Assembly (NCBI RefSeq): GCF_002014985.1
Contig: NZ_MUXU01000043.1
Span: 1 to 20,477, forward strand
Origin: Moraxella caviae
Lineage (GTDB): Bacteria > Pseudomonadota > Gammaproteobacteria > Pseudomonadales > Moraxellaceae
Length of the DNA stretch: 20,477 bases
Direction: 5' to 3'
Shown: in pieces, positions 16,377-20,477 of the stretch
Layout of the letters: each line of letters begins with the position of its first letter
Position numbering within the stretch: the first letter of the stretch is position 1
Notes under the pieces: generated by a model
Databases searched by the model: none
What the model was told of the DNA's origin: nothing
Seen by the model: the letters and a program-made list of their open reading frames with translations, nothing else
Made by a program: the position numbers and the translations under genes

Positions 16377-16381
16377 TCCTT
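16377..16381 (-). promoter_or_regulatory. Shine-Dalgarno of cas3 (supports the ATG at 16370)
   Basis: AAGGA on the - strand ends six bases before the ATG. It supports translation from the start that includes the low-complexity leader, rather than from a later codon. Confidence 0.65.
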
Positions 16382-16396
16382 TTTAAACACCATGCT

Positions 16397-17185
16397 TTAT
16401 TGCCCCGCAAACATCTGCTGGCACGCCGCACCGCCCAAAGAATGCTGTGCGCCCCATTTGCGGTAGCCTTGCGTATCCAGATGGATTGCACCTGTCGCAT
16501 ACAAGCCCAGCCCCAAATTCCACCGTTCGCCATGCACAAGCCAAAACTGACACAGTGCGTCTTGAGTTGCCGCCAGCCGTGGGTCATCTGGCGCATAATC
16601 AGGAATCCATACGTCAATCGCACTGTTTGCCATGTGCTTACTTGATGGCGCGCCGCCTGCGCATTCATTGAGCGCAGGATTGCGATACACCGAGCGAATC
16701 TGCGTGTGCGCTGGCAAAACCGCTTGTGTTTTTAGCGCATGATACAGCCGCAAAGTCGGCAACATAGACGACCAAAGCGTTTCAGGTGGCACTTGATAAG
16801 GCGCAAAACCGCACACCAGCCACGAACGTGCCGTCGTCAAAAGCTCATGCATTGGCGGCACAGCAGCCACACCCAACTGCTGCGCCAAATACTGCTGGTA
16901 TTTTGCCACATCGCTTTGCTGCGCCGAGTTTGCCAGCCACTGATTAAAATGCGCTGCACTGCCCACCTGCCCATCAATGACACCAAACGCATTATGGCTA
17001 TGGTTTTGAGATGGTGCCGCCATTTGTGCTGATGTTTTGTGCGCACTCTTAGGCGTATGAGAAGTATGCTTAGACAAACTTTGTGAGCCGTTGGAATTGC
17101 TTGGTGAATAAGTGGGCGCACTCGCACACCCAGCAAGCACCATCGCCACTGCCAACGCACTTACCAAACCGTGTTTTTTGTTCAT
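16397..17185 (-). CDS. Lipoprotein with M15-type zinc peptidase domain (D-Ala-D-Ala carboxypeptidase-like)
   Basis: Likely a lipid-anchored envelope protein that trims peptidoglycan peptides. From the ATG at 17185 it is 262 residues. A lipoprotein signal ends VLAGC (Cys20), followed by a Ser/His/Lys-rich linker to about 65 and a helical region. The M15_3-like domain (about 160-245) has RSVYRNPALNECAGGAPSSKHMANSAIDVW, with putative zinc ligands H184 and D191, and H235 in AIHLD. The frame extends to 17254, but the 23 extra residues would bury the signal peptide, so the internal ATG is chosen. Upstream GGATAA is a poor ribosome site. Its stop lies 26 bp before the cas3 start on the same strand. 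The substrate and true activity are inferred from the motif only. Confidence 0.8.
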   Translation of the reverse strand: MNKKHGLVSALAVAMVLAGCASAPTYSPSNSNGSQSLSKHTSHTPKSAHKTSAQMAAPSQNHSHNAFGVIDGQVGSAAHFNQWLANSAQQSDVAKYQQYLAQQLGVAAVPPMHELLTTARSWLVCGFAPYQVPPETLWSSMLPTLRLYHALKTQAVLPAHTQIRSVYRNPALNECAGGAPSSKHMANSAIDVWIPDYAPDDPRLAATQDALCQFWLVHGERWNLGLGLYATGAIHLDTQGYRKWGAQHSLGGAACQQMFAGQ

Positions 17186-17389
17186 TTGATTATCCGTACT
17201 GATATGTTGGTTAAAATGCGTCTTTGATACATTTAAGATAAAGCAAGCCAGCAACTACACCACACCAACTTACTCAAGATAAATCGTTATAAATCAAGCA
17301 AAAACTCACTCAATCCTTTAAAAATTCGCAGCAGCAGCGCATACAAATCCAGCCACAAAGACAATTTCATTATGGATATTTTGGCTTAA

Positions 17390-17512
17390 AATGTCAATAT
17401 TGCAGCACAGCCAGCACTTGAGCGCATGGGCTTGGTGGAATTTAGCACATTGGTGGGTGAAGTGATGGGTTTTTTCGCACAGACAGACAGCACGGATACC
17501 CAAGACGTGTAG
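17390..17512 (+). pseudogene. C-terminal fragment of P2-like phage tail chaperone gpE
   Basis: In the frame from 17390 to the TAG at 17510-17512 the translation includes AAQPALERMGLVEFSTLVGEVMGFF followed by a short polar tail, the pattern seen at the end of P2-type tail assembly chaperones (E). A TAA at 17387-17389 cuts the frame, and I see no gpE-like sequence further upstream, so the 5' two thirds of the gene are gone or decayed. It is too short to work on its own. It overlaps the E' frame that follows. Confidence 0.6.
17470..17476 (+). promoter_or_regulatory. T TTT TTC slippery heptamer for -1 frameshift (gpE to gpE')
   Basis: In the gpE frame the codons read GGT TTT TTC, so the heptamer is correctly phased for a -1 shift (X XXY YYZ). 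The -1 frame is then open from here to the TGA at 17629-17631 and encodes the E' segment. P2's E/E' pair uses T TTT TTG at the same relative place, which is strong support for the assignment. Confidence 0.6.
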
Positions 17513-17631
17513 AAGAAGTGGTGGCAAATTTGGCGGTGATTTTTCACTGGACGTTTGCCGATTGTGCTGGCATGACGCTTGATGAGCTGATGGATTGGCA
17601 CGAGCTTGCCATCGTGCGTCATGAGAGCTGA
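17476..17631 (+). pseudogene. gpE' (GpE family tail protein) extension, phage relic
   Basis: In the -1 frame relative to gpE, the sequence is open without a stop from the slippery site and encodes RRVEEVVANLAVIFHW, then MTLDELMDWHELAIVRHES. This fits the P2 E' pattern (D/N-I/L-AVIFHW followed by M-L-EL--W---A). A GTG at 17521 would also allow it to be made alone as a 36-residue GpE-type protein. The rest of the tail operon (F sheath/tube genes upstream, T tape measure downstream) is absent. This is the only phage DNA I can identify in the window. Confidence 0.7.
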
Positions 17632-17636
17632 AAATA

Positions 17637-17668
17637 AAGCCTAAGCTGGCAAAGGCTTAGGCTTTTTT
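17637..17668. terminator. Rho-independent terminator between phage relic and small membrane genes
   Basis: A 10-bp perfect stem (17637-17646 AAGCCTAAGC with 17655-17664) encloses an 8-nt loop and is followed by a T-run to 17668. On the - strand it is followed by TTATTTT, so it can also end transcription of the small genes that stop at 17679. Confidence 0.8.
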
Positions 17669-17678
17669 GATAAGCGGC

Positions 17679-17900
17679 TTAGGTAAAGATGAGCGCAAAA
17701 ATGATAAGAAAAATAATGATTAAAAAGAACAAACCCAATGCGACAGCAAAAGTACCGAAAATGCCGATTGGAGGATATGAAGCGATGCGTACATCAAGTT
17801 CAACCGAGCGTTTGCGACGCTCAGCTATGCGCTGGTTGATCGCCTCTAATTCACGAGCATTTTTTAGCAACTGCTCAAATTCAGGGTCGTGTGTTGACAT
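17679..17900 (-). CDS. Small single-pass membrane protein (paralogue A)
   Basis: 73 residues from the ATG at 17900, with AAGG well placed upstream; a longer frame to 17930 starts with TTG and is less likely. The first ~45 residues are charged and helical (LLKNARELEAINQRIAERRKR); the rest is one very hydrophobic helix (GIFGTFAVALGLFFLIII then FLIIFALIFT). The DNA for the membrane part is nearly identical to that of the gene at 18007-18231. I do not recognise a family. It is the last gene of the three-gene cluster and ends just before a terminator. Confidence 0.65.
   Translation of the reverse strand: MSTHDPEFEQLLKNARELEAINQRIAERRKRSVELDVRIASYPPIGIFGTFAVALGLFFLIIIFLIIFALIFT
17711..17768 (-). 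repeat. 58-bp direct repeat, copy 1 (membrane-helix coding)
   Basis: 17711-17768 matches 18039-18096 at 55 of 58 positions, offset 328 bases, same strand. Both copies encode IGIFGTFAVALGLFFLIII, and the three differences leave the protein unchanged. This points to segmental duplication with selection on the helix. Confidence 0.85.
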
Positions 17901-17922
17901 GTCATCACGCCTTATAAAATAA

Positions 17923-18006
17923 TCACTCAATCACACCAATAAAGCCTAAAAATAAAATGCCAATGACAACTGCGATTTTAGATGTTAGATGCCATGCCTT
18001 TCCTTT
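17923..18006 (-). pseudogene. Relic of a third membrane-helix segment, in frame after the stop of paralogue B
   Basis: Directly past the TAA of the 18007-18231 gene the same frame continues for 27 codons to a TGA at 17923-17925, reading KGKAWHLTSK followed by IAVVIGILFLGFIGVIE. The last part closely resembles the C-terminus of the 18282-18599 product (VVIGILFLHFIGLI), and the DNA matches at roughly three quarters of the positions over about 39 bases. It has no start codon of its own. It is either a decayed gene end left by recombination or the former tail of paralogue B cut off by a nonsense change. Confidence 0.5.
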
Positions 18007-18231
18007 TTATAAAAACACCGTAGCGAAAATAACAAGACAAATAATGATTAAAAAGAACAAACCCAATGCTACAGCAAAAGTGCCGAAAATACCGATACTG
18101 CCAGATGTTGGTCGGGCGTTACGCTCTTTGGCTTTTTGCCTAAAGTACGCAATTTGTTCTTCATACCTCTGAATGCTTTGTGCAATTTCCTCAATCGTGC
18201 GCGTATCAATAGTTTCAGCTTCTTTTTTCAT
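18007..18231 (-). CDS. Small single-pass membrane protein (paralogue B)
   Basis: 74 residues from the ATG at 18231. The N-terminal ~40 residues are charged and probably coiled (TIEEIAQSIQRYEEQIAYFRQKAKER); the C-terminus is the same IGIFGTFAVALGLFFLIII helix as paralogue A, then CLVIFATVFL. The heads of A and B differ, while the helices are almost identical in DNA, so the helix module was copied or converted. No clear Shine-Dalgarno is visible. The frame continues past the stop into a second helix-like segment. Family and function are unknown. Confidence 0.65.
   Translation of the reverse strand: MKKEAETIDTRTIEEIAQSIQRYEEQIAYFRQKAKERNARPTSGSIGIFGTFAVALGLFFLIIICLVIFATVFL
18039..18096 (-). repeat. 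58-bp direct repeat, copy 2 (membrane-helix coding)
   Basis: Partner of 17711-17768, with three differences in 58 bases. It encodes the membrane helix of paralogue B. Confidence 0.85.
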
Positions 18232-18281
18232 GTTTTTTATTCATTAAAAATACACACAATCAGCCCTGTACATATGAGCGG

Positions 18282-18599
18282 TCAAATCAAACCGATAAAA
18301 TGCAAAAACAAAATACCGATGACAACCAAACCAAAACCAAAAAAGACAAATGCCAACATTGACCACGCACTAATAAAGGCATTGGCAAGGGTATCAGCAG
18401 CACTTGGGCGGTTGCGTTCCATTTGTTCCATTTCGTCAATGATTTGCTGCATTTCTGCCAGCTTTTCCTTTGCTTGGTCAAGCTCAGCTTGGGTTTCTTC
18501 ACTCCATTTTTGAAATTCGTCATGATTATACTGCGGATTATCACGACTGGCATCACGGGCAAACTGACGTTTTAGACGTTCATCAAGTCTGTCTGTCAT
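18282..18599 (-). CDS. Small coiled-coil plus membrane-anchor protein
   Basis: 105 residues from the ATG at 18599, with GGAAA about 8 bases upstream. Residues ~10-65 are strongly charged with heptad-like spacing (EETQAELDQAKEKLAEMQQIIDEMEQME), a probable coiled coil. Residues ~75-105 are one or two hydrophobic stretches (FISAWSMLAFVFFGFGLVVIGILFLHFIGLI). The plan matches the two genes downstream (cytoplasmic head, C-terminal anchor), and the three are spaced 50 and 106 bp apart on one strand, suggesting one transcript. No family is recognised. Phage or plasmid origin is possible given the phage relic next door, but nothing in the protein proves it. Confidence 0.7.
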   Translation of the reverse strand: MTDRLDERLKRQFARDASRDNPQYNHDEFQKWSEETQAELDQAKEKLAEMQQIIDEMEQMERNRPSAADTLANAFISAWSMLAFVFFGFGLVVIGILFLHFIGLI

Positions 18600-19425
18600 G
18601 TTTATTTTCCATCATACACATCTCATTATGGTAAATTTTAATTCATTCAAAGTCAAGACAAGCCGTCATTGCAAATCACTTTTCAAAACAACGACAAATC
18701 ATCAGCCATCTTGCAAAAATCAGAACAATAAAAAATTAGAAAAACGAACGACACCCCCAACTTCCACCACTAACACCCCAAATCATACCAAAATATTTAT
18801 AAAACAAACTTATCAATCCCATCAAGACACGCCCAAAATCAGCCACCTAAAATCCATCTAATAAATGTACGATTTGCGCCCGCATCCACACCAAAAATCA
18901 CAGCAAAACAGCTTGGCTATTTTAGCGAATGCTTGATGAACATTTGATGAAAATCGCCAAAAAATTTACGGATTTTAGGCAAGATGAAGACAAAAATTTA
19001 TCTAACTTATTGAAAATAAATAAAATTATATGCTTGTCTTTTATAAAAATAGTGCTACCATATAAAAAGCAAAATTTGCCACGCATATAAAACTTATGCC
19101 ATTTGCCAAATCACCTTGATTTATAGGCAGGCTTACGGTTTTCATCAAAAGAATAATGGGTGAAAATCATGACAAAAGATTGATGAATTTTTGTGATTAC
19201 AGCGTGTTTAAATTTTTGCATAATTTTTAGTTTTTCTAAACCAATGCCTGTGTGCAACTTGACGTATTTTTTTGACATACGCGTGCGGTTTTTAAGATAG
19301 TGTGATAAATCCAAATTTATCAAGCGCACTTAAAACCCCTTGGCTTAGTTCTTATTCAAACCCTTGAAAAGACAGCGCACAGACATCATCTTAGTAGGAT
19401 AAGCTGTTTAAAAAGCAATCCATTA

Positions 19426-19641
19426 CTAAGAAAAACGCAGCAAATGTTTGGCTTGGATAACCTTGTGTCCGATAACATTGAATCCACAATAAAGCCGAGC
19501 ATTTGGCAAACTCACCCCATAAAGCCGTGTGCTTTTGGGCTTGGCGTGCACATAACCCACCACGTCATTTACAAACATTCGCCCAGCCAAACCCTGATTT
19601 GGCAAGGCGCTGATAAATGGCTGGTTGCACACCAAAGACAA
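19426..19641 (-). CDS. Unrecognised 71-codon open frame, doubtful
   Basis: The frame reads GLAGRMFVNDVVGYVHAKPKS and later GVSLPNARLYCGFNVIGHKVIQ, with a less biased composition than the noise frames nearby. It starts close to rlpA on the opposite strand and ends TAG-side near 19426. No family is recognised and no ribosome site was found. It may be a gene remnant or chance; an overlapping + strand frame exists. Confidence 0.22.
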   Translation of the reverse strand: MSLVCNQPFISALPNQGLAGRMFVNDVVGYVHAKPKSTRLYGVSLPNARLYCGFNVIGHKVIQAKHLLRFS

Positions 19642-19643
19642 CC

Positions 19644-19650
19644 AAAGAGG
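19644..19650 (+). promoter_or_regulatory. Shine-Dalgarno of rlpA (decides start)
   Basis: AAAGAGG lies five bases before the ATG at 19656, clearly favouring that codon over the in-frame start at 19617. Confidence 0.8.
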
Positions 19651-19655
19651 TAATT

Positions 19656-20243
19656 ATGAAACATTCACGCACATTGCTTGGCTGCATGGTCGTTGTCGGT
19701 TCAACGTTTGGACTAAATGCACACGCCAGTAGTGCCAACGCAGCTGGTGCCACAACCAACATTGAGCAAGTGTTAGGCGAGCTGACTCGTCAGCATGAAA
19801 GTGCTTCAAGTTTGGTAAAATCCGCCAGACAGCCAGTTTCACTTGCGCTAAATAGCCCACTGGTAAATAAAGCAACCACCACCATCAGCGGTGAAGAGCC
19901 AGTGCTAGAAAAACTCACTGCCGTTGCGTCAAACACGGTGAATAAATTCAAGCAGTCAGGCTTGGCGTCTTGGTATGGTCGCCAATTCCACGGCCGCAAA
20001 ACCGCCAGTGGCGAGCGCTTTGATATGCACGCAATGACCGCAGCGCACCGCTCTTTGCCGCTAAACTGCTACATTCGCGTAACCAACAAAGACAACGGCA
20101 AATCTGTGGTTGTAAAAGTGAACGATCGTGGCCCTTTCCACGGCAACCGCGTGCTTGACCTATCTTATGGTGCTGCCAAAGCCATTGGTCTTACCCAAAA
20201 AGGCGTGGGCAACGTTACCATTGAGCGTGTTGATGGGCCGTAA
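19656..20243 (+). CDS. rlpA: RlpA-like septal lytic transglycosylase (double-psi beta-barrel)
   Basis: RlpA-type proteins cut denuded glycan strands at the septum, or at least bind there, in the periplasm. From the ATG at 19656 it is 195 residues: a signal peptide (MKHSRTLLGCMVVVGSTFGLNAHA, probably cut after AHA), a variable linker to about 100, then the DPBB domain (about 102-192) with GLASWYGRQFHGRKTASGERFD, MTAAHRSLPL, VKVNDRGPF and RVLDLSYGAAKAIGL. The Glu of SGERFD, the His of TAAH and the Asp of NDRGPF correspond to the catalytic-type residues of Pseudomonas RlpA. There is no C-terminal SPOR domain, so it cannot use that route to septal glycan. LLGC at residues 7-10 looks like a lipobox but is too close to the start. 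Confidence 0.88.
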   Translation: MKHSRTLLGCMVVVGSTFGLNAHASSANAAGATTNIEQVLGELTRQHESASSLVKSARQPVSLALNSPLVNKATTTISGEEPVLEKLTAVASNTVNKFKQSGLASWYGRQFHGRKTASGERFDMHAMTAAHRSLPLNCYIRVTNKDNGKSVVVKVNDRGPFHGNRVLDLSYGAAKAIGLTQKGVGNVTIERVDGP

Positions 20244-20294
20244 TTGTTGTCATTTGACACGCAGCATTCGCCCTAAATTGTAAAGTCAAGAAAG

Positions 20295-20322
20295 AAAAAG
20301 CCAGTTTTGTACTGGCTTTTTT
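20295..20322 (+). terminator. Rho-independent terminator after rlpA
   Basis: An 11-bp stem (20295-20305 AAAAAGCCAGT with 20311-20321) has a 5-nt loop and a T-run to 20322. It lies about 50 bases past the rlpA stop. Confidence 0.85.
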
Positions 20323-20429
20323 GTTGAACTACTTTGGTTTAAACATCGCTGGCAATCGTTTAAAATCGCACCAAATCAAAACTGTAATTGACTGACAAAA
20401 TTAACTTAAAGCCGCCAAAATCTGCTGCT

Positions 20430-20477
20430 TTAATACCAAGGCTGCGGCGCCATTAAGAAAATTTGGCTATTTTCAAA
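20430..20477 (-). CDS. Possible 3' end of a gene entering from the right edge
   Basis: On the - strand one frame is open from the window edge to a TAA at 20430-20432, giving FENSQIFLMAPQPWY. Fifteen residues are too few to identify anything; it is recorded because its orientation would make it convergent with rlpA across the terminator. Confidence 0.18.
   Translation of the reverse strand, partial: FENSQIFLMAPQPWY

Larger units (their letters stand above)
18600..19655. other. About 1 kb without a convincing gene
   Basis: 18600-18860 is extremely rich in A and C on the + strand, and its open frame (Thr/Asn/Lys/His-rich) looks like a composition artefact. 18990-19080 is very AT-rich and could hold promoters. 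A 55-codon frame starting MSKKYVKLHTG on the - strand (19111-19278) and a 71-codon frame at 19426-19641 are listed or discussed separately. The right end contains the rlpA leader. I see no tRNA, terminal inverted repeats or array here. Confidence 0.5.

Noticed and set aside
17679..18599. Small genes near cas3 as anti-CRISPR proteins
   Set aside because: They are membrane-anchored, whereas known inhibitors of Cas3 and Cascade are soluble; no similarity recognised.
18598..18861. 87-codon + strand frame
   Set aside because: Its Thr/Asn/Lys/His composition simply mirrors the A/C-rich DNA; it overlaps the start of the coiled-coil gene on the other strand.
19111..19329. Frame starting MSKKYVKLHTG on the - strand as a transposase fragment
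   Set aside because: No catalytic motif, no inverted repeats and no ribosome site; left unassigned.

Overview
The window reads as chromosomal DNA of a moderately AT-rich gammaproteobacterium of the family Moraxellaceae, most likely Moraxella or a close relative. Pointers are the fused TyrA-AroA protein following pheA (a fusion known from Pseudomonas and Acinetobacter/Moraxella relatives), the folB/HPPK pair, and a TonB-ExbB-ExbD cluster with a TolA-like TonB. The genus is inferred from gene content only. No rRNA, tRNA, insertion sequence or CRISPR array was seen.

Layout. 1-105: 3' end of an unrecognised gene. 239-1597 (+): DUF2868 membrane protein, ending at a two-way terminator shared with the converging tonB-exbB-exbD cluster (1774-3994, -). 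4350-5456 (-): a divergent HPPK-family protein and folB (folate synthesis). 5658-6602 (-): RarD-type EamA permease. 6941-10536 (-): tyrA-aroA fusion and pheA, covering steps from shikimate-3-phosphate through chorismate to the phenylalanine and tyrosine precursors. 10977-11894 (+): transaldolase, whose strong terminator also faces the converging lytic transglycosylase lipoprotein gene (12110-13471, -).

From about 13.5 kb to 19.6 kb the window is accessory in character. An intact type I Cas3 helicase-nuclease gene (13731-16370, -) stands with no other cas gene and no array. It starts 26 bp after a zinc-peptidase (M15-like) lipoprotein gene on the same strand. Beyond that lies a fragment of a P2-like phage tail operon (17390-17631, +): the end of tail chaperone gpE plus the overlapping E' frame, still with an in-frame T TTT TTC slippery heptamer. 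Next come three small genes (17679-18599, -), each a hydrophilic or coiled-coil head with a C-terminal membrane segment. Two of them share an almost identical 58-bp membrane-coding segment, and a leftover membrane-coding segment lies between them. About 1 kb follows with no convincing gene, then rlpA (19656-20243, +) with its terminator.

Three intergenic clusters of the hexamer TTGCAA (near 1.7, 2.85 and 6.8 kb) stand out. One includes a 12-bp perfect hairpin that may terminate tyrA-aroA. The items most worth following up are the lone cas3, the phage E/E' frameshift relic, the small membrane-protein cluster and the TTGCAA clusters. None of them amounts to a demonstrated new system from sequence alone.
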